Source: Dokdonella_A sp044227025 (GTDB lineage Bacteria; Pseudomonadota; Gammaproteobacteria; Xanthomonadales; Rhodanobacteraceae). From it: DNA of 64,000 bases. Both the position numbers and the translations under genes were made by a program. The DNA lies in NCBI RefSeq assembly GCF_044227025.1, contig NZ_JBGAFX010000004.1:124001-188000 (forward strand), given 5' to 3'. Positions 18,034 through 26,414 of the stretch are shown piece after piece; position 1 is the stretch's first letter, and each line of letters starts with the position of its first letter. Under the pieces are notes generated by a model. The model saw only the letters and a program-made list of their open reading frames with translations. It had not been told where the DNA came from and made no database searches.

Positions 18034-18321
18034 TCAGTCGGGTGCGGCCAAGGCCGCGCGCACTTCGCGCACCTGATCCTGCAGCGCGCGATAGGAATGT
18101 TCCCACTGGCCCGCACGCGGCACCGCTCGCTCGAAGCGCAGCAGCCGATCGGCGGCATCGGCCAGCTGCGCGCGCAGGCGCTCGATTTCGGCGAGGGCCG
18201 CCTCGTGCTCGTCCTTGCCGATGAAGGACACCTTGCGGTCGCGGCAGACGCCGATGCAGACCTGCGGCGCCTCGATCTTGCCGCAACCGATGCATTGCCA
18301 GGCCTGGATGTAGTCGGTCAT
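18034..18321 (-). CDS. Small protein with a Cys-rich N-terminus and helical tail
   Basis: This 95-residue protein begins MTDYIQAWQCIGCGKIEAPQ. Cys10, Cys13 and two further cysteines in VCIGVCRDR could form a zinc- or iron-binding site of CxxC type. The rest is helical and charged (EIERLRAQLADAADRLLRFE), suggesting a coiled coil. It starts 22 bases after dnrO on the same strand and is likely co-transcribed from the dnrO FNR-type box. Small Cys-rich partners called DnrP are reported beside dnrO in pseudomonads, but I cannot confirm homology. Function unknown. Confidence 0.75.
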   Translation of the reverse strand: MTDYIQAWQCIGCGKIEAPQVCIGVCRDRKVSFIGKDEHEAALAEIERLRAQLADAADRLLRFERAVPRAGQWEHSYRALQDQVREVRAALAAPD

Positions 18322-18343
18322 GGCCGTTGACCCCGCTGCGCGC

Positions 18344-18826
18344 TCAACGCGTGTGGGCGCCGCCTTTCGGCTGCGCCTGCCAGTGCGGATCGTCGAAGTG
18401 GCGCGGATAGTCCGCGACCGCATCGCGCATCGCCTGAATCGCGGCCTTGTCGGCCGGATCGCCGTGCAGGCGCTGCGCGCCCGCAAGCAACGGCACGAGG
18501 ATGCCGTGCAAGGCGGCATCCGCGTCCGGCGCGAGCTTGCAGTTGGCGAAGATCGACGAAACCGCGCCTTCGATCGCGCCCGCCTGCTCGCGTGCCTGGT
18601 CCGCCGACATGTGTCCCATCTCGTGATGGCGCAGTTCGGCCAGCGCGTCCTGCACGCGCCGCATGCCGTCGCTCAGCGGCGCATCCGGCGCCCAGCGCGC
18701 CTGCGACGCCGTAGCCGGTGCCGTCGCGACGGCATGCGCGGCGTGATCGTGCGTGGACGGCACGTCCGCCGCGAGAACGGCGCATGGCGCGCCAAGAATG
18801 GAAAGGAAGATGGGGAGCAGTCGCAT
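18344..18826 (-). CDS. dnrO: DnrO-like exported protein
   Basis: This 160-residue protein has a cleavable signal peptide (about 1-20, ending VLAA) followed by a His-rich stretch (THDHAAHAV). The pattern RWAPDAPLSDGMRRVQDAL, then HHEMGHMSADQA, IFANCKLAPDADAALHGIL and YPRHFDDPHW matches what I recall of DnrO, an exported protein of unknown function found beside denitrification regulators in pseudomonads. The histidines suggest metal binding. It is the first gene of a two-gene unit with an FNR-type box at 18879, whose predicted transcript start is 18 bases before the ATG. Confidence 0.72.
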   Translation of the reverse strand: MRLLPIFLSILGAPCAVLAADVPSTHDHAAHAVATAPATASQARWAPDAPLSDGMRRVQDALAELRHHEMGHMSADQAREQAGAIEGAVSSIFANCKLAPDADAALHGILVPLLAGAQRLHGDPADKAAIQAMRDAVADYPRHFDDPHWQAQPKGGAHTR

Positions 18827-18878
18827 GGCAAGCCTCCGTCTGGATGCCCCATCCTGCGCGCGCGGATGCATCGGCGCC

Positions 18879-18892
18879 TTGACCCGGATCAG
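18879..18892 (-). promoter_or_regulatory. FNR-type box upstream of dnrO
   Basis: On the minus strand this reads CTGATCCGGGTCAA, matching the pattern with one imperfect end. At -41.5 it predicts a start at 18844 with CAGGAT as -10 (18856-18851). Confidence 0.7.
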
Positions 18893-18906
18893 TCCGGGCG
18901 GCCGCT

Positions 18907-19344
18907 TCAGCGATACACCAGCACCGGCAGCGTACTGCGCACGAGCACCTTCTGCGTCTCGCTGCCGAGCAGGAGCGCGCTTGCGCCGCGACGCCCATGC
19001 GAGGCCATCAGGATGAGATCGCAACCGTTCGCCTGCGCGGCCGCGATGATCGCGCCGGCCGGGTCATCGCTCGTCGCGTGACAGGTATCGCACGCGACGC
19101 CGAGCGCGCGCGCCGATTCCTGCACGAAGCGCAGGCGTTCGCGCGCATAGGCGCGCGCGGCCCTGGAATAGTCGCCGTGGCTGGTGCCAAGCAGGCTCAT
19201 CATCACGTCGCTCGCCTGGAACCTTGCGATCGCGTGGAACGCGGTCACGCGCGCGCCGATCTCGCGCGCGAAGCGGATGCCCTTGCGCGCGACCTTCTCC
19301 GACAACTTCGAGCCGTCGGTCGGGATCAGGATGTGCTGGAACAT
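18907..19344 (-). CDS. Universal stress protein (UspA family)
   Basis: This 145-residue cytosolic protein starts MFQHILIPTDGSKLSEK and ends SHGRRGASALLLGSETQKVLVRSTLPVLVYR. The latter is the ATP-binding motif G-2X-G-9X-G-S/T, so it belongs to the nucleotide-binding UspFG/MJ0577-type group. The ATG at 19344 was chosen because the fold begins there. In denitrifiers such as Pseudomonas aeruginosa, some Usp genes are controlled by the FNR homologue Anr and aid anaerobic survival. The box at 19413-19426 fits the same arrangement here. The gene ends 14 bases before the dnrO box. Confidence 0.92.
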   Translation of the reverse strand: MFQHILIPTDGSKLSEKVARKGIRFAREIGARVTAFHAIARFQASDVMMSLLGTSHGDYSRAARAYARERLRFVQESARALGVACDTCHATSDDPAGAIIAAAQANGCDLILMASHGRRGASALLLGSETQKVLVRSTLPVLVYR

Positions 19345-19412
19345 GGCGACGCCTCCGCTCGATGAAACGGGAATCCACCGCATCGAGCCTACACCGTCGC
19401 GCGGCGATCTTC

Positions 19413-19426
19413 TTGACGCGCGTCAA
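19413..19426 (-). promoter_or_regulatory. FNR-type box, probably for usp
   Basis: TTGACGCGCGTCAA is a perfect palindrome. Read toward usp at -41.5 it predicts a start near 19378 with TAGGCT (19391-19386) as -10 element and a 33-base leader. A second box 43 bases further right faces ubiU. Confidence 0.72.
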
Positions 19427-19455
19427 GCGCGCGACCGATCGATGCCGGATGCGCC

Positions 19456-19469
19456 TTGATCGCGGTCAA
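19456..19469 (+). promoter_or_regulatory. FNR-type box upstream of ubiU
   Basis: TTGATCGCGGTCAA matches the pattern. At -41.5 the start falls near 19504 with CACGAT (19492-19497) as -10, giving a 24-base leader before the ATG at 19528. Confidence 0.75.
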
Positions 19470-19527
19470 TGACGCCCTCGGCACCACTGCGCACGATGCG
19501 CAGGACATCCACCGCCGCGAGCCGGAA

Positions 19528-20526
19528 ATGCAACTCGTATGCCCCGCCGGCAACCTGCCGGCCCTGCAGGCGGCGATCGACGCCGGCGCCGACGCGGTCT
19601 ACGCGGGCTTCCGCGACCAGACCAACGCGCGTGCATTCCCCGGACTCAACTTCAGCGACGACGAACTGCGCGCGGGCATCTGCTACGCGCACGCACGCGG
19701 CCGAAAGGTTTACCTCGCCCTCAACACCTACCCCGAAAGCACGCGCCTCGCGCACTGGTACGCCACGGTCGACCGCGCCGCCGCGCTCGGCTGCGACGCG
19801 ATCATCGTCGCCGAGCTCGCCGTGCTCGACTATGCGGCACGCACGCACCCGGCGTTGCCGCGGCATCTGTCGGTGCAGGGCTCGGCGACCAGCGCGCCGG
19901 CGCTGCGCTACCTGCACGAGCGTTTCGGCATCGCGCGTGCGGTGCTGCCGCGCGTTCTGTCGATCCAGCAGGTCGAGCGCCTGTGTGAAACGAGCCCGGT
20001 TCCGCTCGAAGTATTCGCGTTCGGCAGCCTGTGCATCATGGTCGAGGGCCGCTGCCAGTTGTCGAGCTACGTCACTGGCGCCTCGCCGAACCGCCATGGT
20101 GTTTGCTCGCCCGCAAGTTTCGTGCGCTGGGACGAACATGCCGACGGCAGCCGCAGCGTGCGCCTGAACGAGGTGCTGATCGACCGCTTCGAACCGGCCG
20201 AACCGGCCGGATATCCGACCGTGTGCAAGGGTCGTTTCGAAGTCGGCGGCGAGGTGTTCCATGCGCTGGAGGAACCCACCAGCCTCAACACGCTGGAGCT
20301 GCTGCCGCGCCTCGCCAGCGCAGGCGTCGCCGCACTCAAGATCGAGGGCCGCCAGCGCGGCGTCGCCTACGTCGCGTCGGTCGCGCGCACCTGGCGCGAG
20401 GCGCTTGACCGCCACGCATCCCTGCCGCAGGCATGGCGCGCGCGCGACGACTGGCAGCGCGAGCTCGCCCGCCACGCCGAAGGCCACCAGACCACGCTCG
20501 GCCCCTACCACCGCCACTGGCATTGA
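19528..20526 (+). CDS. ubiU: O2-independent ubiquinone hydroxylation protein UbiU
   Basis: UbiU is a U32-peptidase-family protein that, in complex with UbiV, carries out ring hydroxylations of ubiquinone synthesis without oxygen, using prephenate as oxygen donor in E. coli. The 332-residue protein starts MQLVCPAGNLPALQAAIDAG. Four cysteines in the E. coli UbiU pattern for a [4Fe-4S] cluster are visible: C-x6-C-x16-C in FGSLCIMVEGRCQ..RHGVCSP, then the fourth in YPTVCKGRF. ATG 19528 was chosen since the family starts there and the earlier TTG lies inside the FNR-type box. ubiV follows after five bases. Confidence 0.96.
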   Translation: MQLVCPAGNLPALQAAIDAGADAVYAGFRDQTNARAFPGLNFSDDELRAGICYAHARGRKVYLALNTYPESTRLAHWYATVDRAAALGCDAIIVAELAVLDYAARTHPALPRHLSVQGSATSAPALRYLHERFGIARAVLPRVLSIQQVERLCETSPVPLEVFAFGSLCIMVEGRCQLSSYVTGASPNRHGVCSPASFVRWDEHADGSRSVRLNEVLIDRFEPAEPAGYPTVCKGRFEVGGEVFHALEEPTSLNTLELLPRLASAGVAALKIEGRQRGVAYVASVARTWREALDRHASLPQAWRARDDWQRELARHAEGHQTTLGPYHRHWH

Positions 20527-20531
20527 CGCGC

Positions 20532-21404
20532 ATGAAGCTCAGTCTTGGACCGCTGCAATACTTCTGGCCGCGCGAGCGCACGCTGGCGTTCTACCGCGCC
20601 GCGGCGGATGGGCCGGTCGACATCGTCTACCTCGGCGAAACCGTATGCAGCAAGCGGCGCGAACTCGCCACGCGAGACTGGATCGCGCTCGCGCACGAAC
20701 TGGCCGGCAGCGGCAAGGAGATCGTGCTGTCGTCGCTTGCGCTGATCGAGGCTGAATCGGAACTTGGCGTGCTCAAGCGTCTCGTCGACGACGGCGATTG
20801 CATGATCGAGGCGAACGACCTCGCCGCCGTGCAACTTTGCCGCGAGCGCGGCATGCCGTTCGTCGCCGGCCCTTCGCTCAACATCTACAACCATCGCGCG
20901 CTTGCGCTGCTGGTCCAGGACGGGCTGCGGCGCTGGGTGCCCGGCGTCGAACACGGGCACGCGTTGCTGCGCGCACTGCTCGATGCCGCGCACGCCGACG
21001 GCGATACGCTGCCGGAGATGGAGTTGATCGCGTTCGGCCGCCTGCCGCTGGCCTACTCGGCGCGCTGCTTCACCGCACGCGCGTTCGACCTGCCGAAGGA
21101 CCAGTGCGGGTTCCGCTGCATCGACCATCCCGACGGCCTGCCGCTCGTGACACGCGAAGGCGCACCGTTCCTGCGGCTCAATGGCATCCAGGTACAGGGC
21201 GAGGAGATCACCGACCTCGGCCCCGAACTGCCGGCCCTGCGCGAACTCGGCGTCGAGGTGCTGCGCCTGTATCCACACATCGACGGCATGGCCGAGGTCA
21301 TCGCACACTACGACCATGCGCGCCACGCGCTGCAACCGCCGCCGCCGATCGGCGCCCGCAACGGCTACTGGCACGGCGAGGCGGGCATGCGGCGCGACGA
21401 CTGA
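20532..21404 (+). CDS. ubiV: O2-independent ubiquinone hydroxylation protein UbiV
   Basis: UbiV is the partner of UbiU in anaerobic ubiquinone synthesis. The 290-residue protein has Cys39 in YLGETVCSKRRE and a later trio in SARCFTARAFDLPKDQCGFRC. Spacings of 13 and 4 reproduce Cys180/Cys193/Cys197 of E. coli UbiV, which hold its [4Fe-4S] cluster. Both UbiU and UbiV therefore keep all cluster ligands. It is co-transcribed with ubiU (five-base gap). A P-type ATPase gene starts 34 bases downstream and may share the transcript. Confidence 0.96.
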   Translation: MKLSLGPLQYFWPRERTLAFYRAAADGPVDIVYLGETVCSKRRELATRDWIALAHELAGSGKEIVLSSLALIEAESELGVLKRLVDDGDCMIEANDLAAVQLCRERGMPFVAGPSLNIYNHRALALLVQDGLRRWVPGVEHGHALLRALLDAAHADGDTLPEMELIAFGRLPLAYSARCFTARAFDLPKDQCGFRCIDHPDGLPLVTREGAPFLRLNGIQVQGEEITDLGPELPALRELGVEVLRLYPHIDGMAEVIAHYDHARHALQPPPPIGARNGYWHGEAGMRRDD

Positions 21405-21438
21405 GGCGCCGGCGCAATATCCAGCACGAGGAAACCGG

Positions 21439-23949
21439 ATGTCCGCCACTACTCGACTTGCGGCCGCGGCACGTGGCCTGGACAGCGCAGAGGCGGCCCG
21501 CCGGCTCGCCGCGCACGGCGCGAACGCGCTGCCCGGCTCGTCACCGCGCTCGCTGCTGGCGATCGCCGCCAGCGTGCTGTTCGAGCCGATGTTCCTGATG
21601 TTGCTCGGTGCCGGCGCGCTTTACCTCGCACTCGGCGATCGCGCCGAGGCGATGTTCCTGCTCTCGTTCGTGTTCGTCGTCATCGGCATCACGCTGGTGC
21701 AGGAACGCCGCACCCAGCGCGCGCTCGAATCACTGCGCGACCTGTCGGCGCCGCGGGCGCTGGTCATCCGCGACGGTCGCGAGATGCGCATTCCCGGTCG
21801 CGAGGTCGTGGTCGGCGACCTGCTGGTGCTGCACGAGGGCGACCGCATCGCGGCCGACGGGATGCTGCTGGATGGCTGCGTCGACGTCGACGAGTCGCTG
21901 TTGACCGGCGAGTCCGTCGCGGTGACGCGATTGCCCGGCACGCCATCGGCGCGACTGTGCGCGAGCACCGTCGTCACCAAGGGCGTCGGCATGGCCGAGG
22001 TCGACGCCATCGGCGCCGACACCGCGGTCGGCCGCATCGGCCAGGCTCTCGCATCGACGGTCGAAGTGCCGTCCGGGCTGCAGCGCGCTTCGCGCCGCCT
22101 GATCCGCAATCTCAGCATCGGCGGCCTGCTGCTGGCGGCCACGTATTGCCTGCTGAACTGGTTGTGGGACGGACGCACCCTGCTCGAAAGCCTGCTCGCC
22201 GGCATCGCGCTGACGATGGCGATCATGCCGGAGGAAATCCCGGTGATCCTGACCGTGTTCCTCGCCCTTGGCGCCTGGCGCATCTCGCAACGCAAGGTGC
22301 TGACGCGGCGCGTGCCGGCGGTCGAGGCGCTCGGCGCGATCTCGGTGCTGGCGGTCGACAAGACCGGCACGCTGACCCGCAACCGCATGCAGGTGGCGGA
22401 GCTCGCGATCGCCGACGGCGAATTCCGCGACGAAGGCGCGACGGAACTCGCCGAACCATTCCACGCACTGGTCGAGTTCGCGATGCTGGCGACGCCAGCC
22501 GATCCGTTCGATCCGATGGAAAAGGCGATCCAGTCGTTCGGCGTGCGCTGGCTCGAAGGCACCGAGCACGTGCACGCGCAGTGGTCGCCGGAATTCGAGT
22601 ATGCGCTGTCGCCGGACATCCTCGCGATGACCCTGGCCTATCGCGGCGACACGCAACGCCGCTACGTGCTGGCGACCAAGGGCGCGCCGGAAGCGGTGAT
22701 CGACCTGTGCCACCTGCCGGCGCAGGAGCACGCGCGCATCCTCGCGCAGGTGGAGCGCATGGCAGAACGCGGCCTGCGCGTGCTCGGCGTCGCGCGCGGC
22801 GATTGGCAGGGCACGCAGCCGCCGCGCAGCCAGCACGATTTCGACTTCAGCTTCCTCGGCCTGATCGGCTTCGTCGATCCGCCGCGGCCGGAGGTGCCGG
22901 CGGCGATCGCCGAATGCCGCGCCGCCGGCATTCGCGTCATCATGATGACCGGCGACCACCCGGCCACCGCGCGCGCGATCGCGCGCATGGTCGGCCTGAG
23001 TGAGCGCGCCGAAGTCGTCACCGGCGCCGACATCGACGCGCTCGACGACGCGCAGCTGCGCGAACGCCTGCGCCACGCCGACCTGTGCGCGCGCCTGCAA
23101 CCGGCGCAGAAGCTGCGCCTGGTGCAGGTTCTGCGCGCCGCCGGCGAGGTGGTCGCGATGACCGGCGACGGCGTCAATGACGCGCCTGCGCTGAAAGCCG
23201 CCGACGTCGGCATCGCGATGGGCGAGCGCGGCACCGACGTCGCGCGCGAAGCCGCCGCGCTGGTGCTGCTCGACGACAGCTTTGCCAGCATCGTCGCGGC
23301 GATCCGCCAGGGCCGGCGCATCTACGACAACATCGGCAACGCGACGCGCTTCGTGTTCGCGGTGCACATGCCGATCATCGCCCTGACGCTGGTCCCGACC
23401 CTGTTGCACTGGCCCGCGTTGCTGATGCCGGTGCACATCGTCCTGCTGGAACTGCTGATCGATCCCGCCTGTTCGATCGTGTTCGAGGCCGAACCCGAAG
23501 CGGAGGACATCATGCGCCGACCGCCGCGCACGACGAGCGCCACGCCGTTCGCTGGCCCCGTCCTTGTCGAGTCCGTGGTGCAGGGACTGGGCATCGCGAT
23601 GATGCTGCTGCTCGGCCACGGGCTGTTGGCGGGCGTGGGCTTCGACGCAACGCAGGGTCGAACGGCGGTATTCATCGCACTCGTCGCAGGCGTGATGTTG
23701 CTGATTCTCGCCAATCGCGGCCGGACTCGTTGGCGCCGGCTGGGGGACGCACCCGCCAATCCATGGCTGCCGCGCATGGCCATCGGCATGATGCTGGTCC
23801 TCGCGCTGGTGGTGGGCGTGCCGTTCCTGCGCGAGGTGATGCGACTGGCAGTGCCGCACGCGACCACCGCGGCAGCGGCGTTGGCGATCGCGTGCGCGAT
23901 GGTCGCCTGGCTCGCACTGCTGCGCGGGCTCGCAACGCGGCGCGCTTGA
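21439..23949 (+). CDS. P2-type cation-transporting ATPase
   Basis: This 836-residue membrane pump has, in order, an N-terminal cation-ATPase domain, the actuator motif LTGES, the phosphorylation motif DKTGTLT near residue 310, MTGDHPATA and the hinge MTGDGVNDAPALKAADVGIAMG. About ten membrane helices are expected. Helix 4 carries MPEEIPVIL, close to the PEGLP/PEEFP sites of Ca2+, Mn2+ and H+ pumps, so a divalent metal or proton is likely. There is no CPC or heavy-metal domain, so it is not a copper or zinc pump. It lies close behind ubiV with no own box. The ion is undetermined. Confidence 0.9.
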   Translation: MSATTRLAAAARGLDSAEAARRLAAHGANALPGSSPRSLLAIAASVLFEPMFLMLLGAGALYLALGDRAEAMFLLSFVFVVIGITLVQERRTQRALESLRDLSAPRALVIRDGREMRIPGREVVVGDLLVLHEGDRIAADGMLLDGCVDVDESLLTGESVAVTRLPGTPSARLCASTVVTKGVGMAEVDAIGADTAVGRIGQALASTVEVPSGLQRASRRLIRNLSIGGLLLAATYCLLNWLWDGRTLLESLLAGIALTMAIMPEEIPVILTVFLALGAWRISQRKVLTRRVPAVEALGAISVLAVDKTGTLTRNRMQVAELAIADGEFRDEGATELAEPFHALVEFAMLATPADPFDPMEKAIQSFGVRWLEGTEHVHAQWSPEFEYALSPDILAMTLAYRGDTQRRYVLATKGAPEAVIDLCHLPAQEHARILAQVERMAERGLRVLGVARGDWQGTQPPRSQHDFDFSFLGLIGFVDPPRPEVPAAIAECRAAGIRVIMMTGDHPATARAIARMVGLSERAEVVTGADIDALDDAQLRERLRHADLCARLQPAQKLRLVQVLRAAGEVVAMTGDGVNDAPALKAADVGIAMGERGTDVAREAAALVLLDDSFASIVAAIRQGRRIYDNIGNATRFVFAVHMPIIALTLVPTLLHWPALLMPVHIVLLELLIDPACSIVFEAEPEAEDIMRRPPRTTSATPFAGPVLVESVVQGLGIAMMLLLGHGLLAGVGFDATQGRTAVFIALVAGVMLLILANRGRTRWRRLGDAPANPWLPRMAIGMMLVLALVVGVPFLREVMRLAVPHATTAAAALAIACAMVAWLALLRGLATRRA

Positions 23950-23952
23950 CGA

Positions 23953-23997
23953 AGTCGCCGGGCCCGACTTTCGCGGGGACGACGAATCCGGCTCCGC
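23953..23997. repeat. Degenerate dispersed-repeat-like sequence
   Basis: The stretch after the ATPase stop contains CGCCGGGCCCGACTTTCGCGGGGACGACGAAT in two overlapping parts. The part CTTTCGCGGGGACGACG resembles the reverse orientation of the palindromic intergenic repeat type seen at 6921. It lies between the convergent ATPase and cytochrome b561 genes. It is degenerate and could be chance. Confidence 0.3.
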
Positions 23998-24042
23998 AGC
24001 ACCGCCTTGCCCCGCGGCGCGCGGAGTCCGCGCGGACCTTCT

Positions 24043-24588
24043 TCAGCCCCGACGCCGCGGCAGCATGCGCAGCATGGTGTCGTCACGCAGGACGTAATGG
24101 TGGAACAGCGCCGCCGCGGCGTGCAGGCCGATCAGGTAGTAGCCGATTGTGCCGATCGTCTCGTGGATTTCCTCGACCGAGTGCGCGAAGTCCTTGTCCG
24201 GTCCGGTCAGCGCCGGCAGGTCCAGTCCGAAGAACGGAATCGGCTTGCCCGCGGCGCTCAGCGCCAACCAGCCGAGCAGCGGCATCGCGATCATGAACAG
24301 GTACAGCAGGCCATGCCCCAGCTGCGCGAGCAGGCGTTGCCACGCAGCGCCATGCGGGGCTGGCGAGGGCGCGGTCCAGCGCAGCGCGAGGCGCATGAAC
24401 ACCAGCACGAACACGCCGAGTCCGAGCATGAAATGCCAGGTCTTGAGTCCCTCGCGCACGTCGCTGCCACGCGGCCAGTATCCGCGCAGCTCGATGCACG
24501 CGTATACCGCCGCCAGCAGCAGCAGCATCAGCCAGTGCATCGCGATCGTCGCGCCGTTGTAGCGTTCGGGACGGTTGTTCGTGTTCAT
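24043..24588 (-). CDS. Cytochrome b561-family membrane protein
   Basis: This 181-residue protein has four membrane helices and the family histidines: TIAMHWLMLLLLA (helix 1), LKTWHFMLGLGVF (helix 2), and EEIHETIGTIGYYLIGLHAAAALFHHYVLRDDTMLRML near the end, the signature of the YceJ/CybB diheme quinol oxidoreductases. These accept electrons from ubiquinol or superoxide or pass them to soluble carriers. The ATG at 24588 was chosen over one 42 bases upstream because the latter region is Ala/Pro-rich and non-conserved. No FNR-type box precedes it. It lies 42 bases downstream of fabB on the same strand and may be read from the fabA promoter. Confidence 0.9.
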   Translation of the reverse strand: MNTNNRPERYNGATIAMHWLMLLLLAAVYACIELRGYWPRGSDVREGLKTWHFMLGLGVFVLVFMRLALRWTAPSPAPHGAAWQRLLAQLGHGLLYLFMIAMPLLGWLALSAAGKPIPFFGLDLPALTGPDKDFAHSVEEIHETIGTIGYYLIGLHAAAALFHHYVLRDDTMLRMLPRRRG

Positions 24589-24630
24589 CGCAGCCTCCGG
24601 TGTCGGAACGGGTGCCGCCGCGGCGTCCAT

Positions 24631-25839
24631 TCACGCGCGGGAAAATACCAGACTCGCATTGGTGCCGCCGAAGCCGAAGCTGTTCGACATCACCGTGCGC
24701 AGCGGCGCCTCGCGCGATTCACGCAGGATCGGCAACCCCTGCGCGCGCGCATCGATCGAATCGATGTTGGCCGAGCCGGCCATGAATCCGTCCCGGAGCA
24801 TGAGGAGGCTGTAGATGGCCTCGTGCACGCTGGCGGCGCCAAGCGCATGACCGGTCAACGCCTTGGTCGACGAAAGCGGCGGCACCTCGGCGCCGAACAC
24901 GTCGCGCACCGCGTCGAGTTCGACCAGATCGCCGAGCGGCGTCGCGGTACCGTGCGTGTTGAGGTAGTCGACCGGCGCGCGCGTGCCGGCGAGCGCCATG
25001 CGCATGCAGCGCACCGCGCCCTCGCCGGATGGAGCCACCATGTCGGCGCCGTCCGAGGTCACGCCGTAGCCGACCAGTTCGGCATGGATGCGCGCACCGC
25101 GTGCGCGCGCGTGCTCGTACTCCTCCAGCACGAGCATTCCGCCACCGCCGGCGATCACGAAGCCGTCGCGACCGCTGTCGTACGGGCGCGATGCCGCTTC
25201 CGGCGTCGCGTTCCACGCGCTCGACAGCGCGCCCATCGCATCGAACTGCGCGGTCATGCCCCAGTGCAGTTCCTCGCCGCCGCCCGCGAACACGATGTCC
25301 TGGGCACCGTGGCGGATCAGGTCCGCTGCGGCGCCGATGCAATGCGCCGACGTCGCGCACGCGGCCGCGATCGAATAGCTGACGCCAAGGATGCCGAATG
25401 CGGTCGCCAGCGTCGCCGATACCGTCGAGCACATCGTGCGCGGCACCATGTACGGGCCGACGCGGCGCACGCCCTTCGCACGCAGCAGGTCGCCGGCTTC
25501 GATCTGCCACTCGGCCGAGCCGCCGCCGGAGCCGGCAATGACGCCGATGCGCGGATCGCGGATGCGCTCGAGCGCGAGACCGGCATCGGCGACGGCGTCG
25601 CTCATCGCGACCCACGAATAGGCAGCCGCGTCGCCCATGAAACGGCGTGGCTTGCGCTCGATCGCCGCGTCGAGATCGATCACCGGCGCGCCGGCGACCT
25701 GGCTGCGCAGGCCGAGCGCGGCATAGTCCGGCATCGCACGGATGCCGCTGATGCCGTCGCGCAGCGCGCGCGCAACGTCGGTTGCGGCGCGACCAAGGCA
25801 CGACACGATGCCCATGCCGGTGACGACGACCCGGCGCAT
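24631..25839 (-). CDS. fabB: 3-oxoacyl-ACP synthase I (FabB)
   Basis: FabB elongates acyl-ACPs and is required for the cis-3-decenoyl branch that yields unsaturated fatty acids without oxygen. The 402-residue protein has the catalytic triad: Cys in AAACATSAHCIG, His in NTHGTATPLGDLVE and His in TKALTGHALGAASVHE, and the closing SNSFGFGGTNASLVF. Pairing with fabA marks it as FabB rather than FabF. Its start overlaps the fabA stop (TGATG), so translation is coupled. Transcription would come from the FNR-type box upstream of fabA. Confidence 0.95.
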   Translation of the reverse strand: MRRVVVTGMGIVSCLGRAATDVARALRDGISGIRAMPDYAALGLRSQVAGAPVIDLDAAIERKPRRFMGDAAAYSWVAMSDAVADAGLALERIRDPRIGVIAGSGGGSAEWQIEAGDLLRAKGVRRVGPYMVPRTMCSTVSATLATAFGILGVSYSIAAACATSAHCIGAAADLIRHGAQDIVFAGGGEELHWGMTAQFDAMGALSSAWNATPEAASRPYDSGRDGFVIAGGGGMLVLEEYEHARARGARIHAELVGYGVTSDGADMVAPSGEGAVRCMRMALAGTRAPVDYLNTHGTATPLGDLVELDAVRDVFGAEVPPLSSTKALTGHALGAASVHEAIYSLLMLRDGFMAGSANIDSIDARAQGLPILRESREAPLRTVMSNSFGFGGTNASLVFSRA

Positions 25840-26354
25840 CAGAATCCCTCCGTCGACTGGAACAGGCCCACGCGCAGGTCCTTCGCGACGTAGATGAGGC
25901 GATCGTCGACGAAGGTGCGGCCATCGGCGACGACCATGCGCAAGCGTCCGCGGATCACGCGCGTGACGTCGATGACATACCGCACTAGGCGCGATTCGCG
26001 CAGCACCTGGCCGGTGAACTTGACCTCGCCGACGCCCAGCGCGCGACCGCGACCGGGTTCACCGAGCCAGGGCAGGAAGAAGCCGGCAAGCTGCCACATC
26101 GCATCGAGACCCAGGCAACCGGGCATCACCGGATCGCCGTCGAAGTGGCAACCGAAGAACCACAGGTCGGGACGGATGTCGAGCTCGGCTTCGAGGCAAC
26201 CCTTGCCGTGCACGCCACCATGCTCGGAGATGCCGGTGACGCGGTCGAACATCAGCATCGGTGGCGACGGCAGACGCGCGTTGGCGGCACCGAACATGTC
26301 GCCGCGTGCGCAGGAAAGAAGTTGCTCGTGATCCAGCGAGGATTGTCGTGACAT
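25839..26354 (-). CDS. fabA: 3-hydroxydecanoyl-ACP dehydratase/isomerase (FabA)
   Basis: FabA dehydrates 3-hydroxydecanoyl-ACP and isomerises the product to the cis-3 form, the oxygen-independent entry to unsaturated fatty acids. The 171-residue length equals the E. coli enzyme. The catalytic His is in FFGCHFDGDPVMPGCLGLDA, with the active-site Asp in GCLGLDAMWQL, and the later GVGEVKFTGQV is also typical. The ATG at 26354 gives the family start MSRQSSLDHEQLLSCARG. An FNR-type box lies upstream with a predicted start 26 bases before the ATG. No clear ribosome binding site is visible. Confidence 0.96.
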   Translation of the reverse strand: MSRQSSLDHEQLLSCARGDMFGAANARLPSPPMLMFDRVTGISEHGGVHGKGCLEAELDIRPDLWFFGCHFDGDPVMPGCLGLDAMWQLAGFFLPWLGEPGRGRALGVGEVKFTGQVLRESRLVRYVIDVTRVIRGRLRMVVADGRTFVDDRLIYVAKDLRVGLFQSTEGF

Positions 26355-26414
26355 TGCGAGGCGCGCCGGTGAGGGGGAACCGGGCAAGTCTCCCGGCCCG
26401 CGCGCATCGTCACC

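Noticed and set aside
18328..18341. TTGACCCCGCTGCG as an FNR-type box before the small Cys-rich gene
   Set aside because: The second half-site is absent; the gene is better explained by the dnrO promoter.
19456..19527. TTG at 19456 as ubiU start
   Set aside because: It lies within the FNR-type box, and the conserved UbiU N-terminus begins at 19528.
21730..23859. 709-residue minus-strand frame inside the P-type ATPase
   Set aside because: Low-complexity His/Arg/Gln shadow of the ATPase codons.
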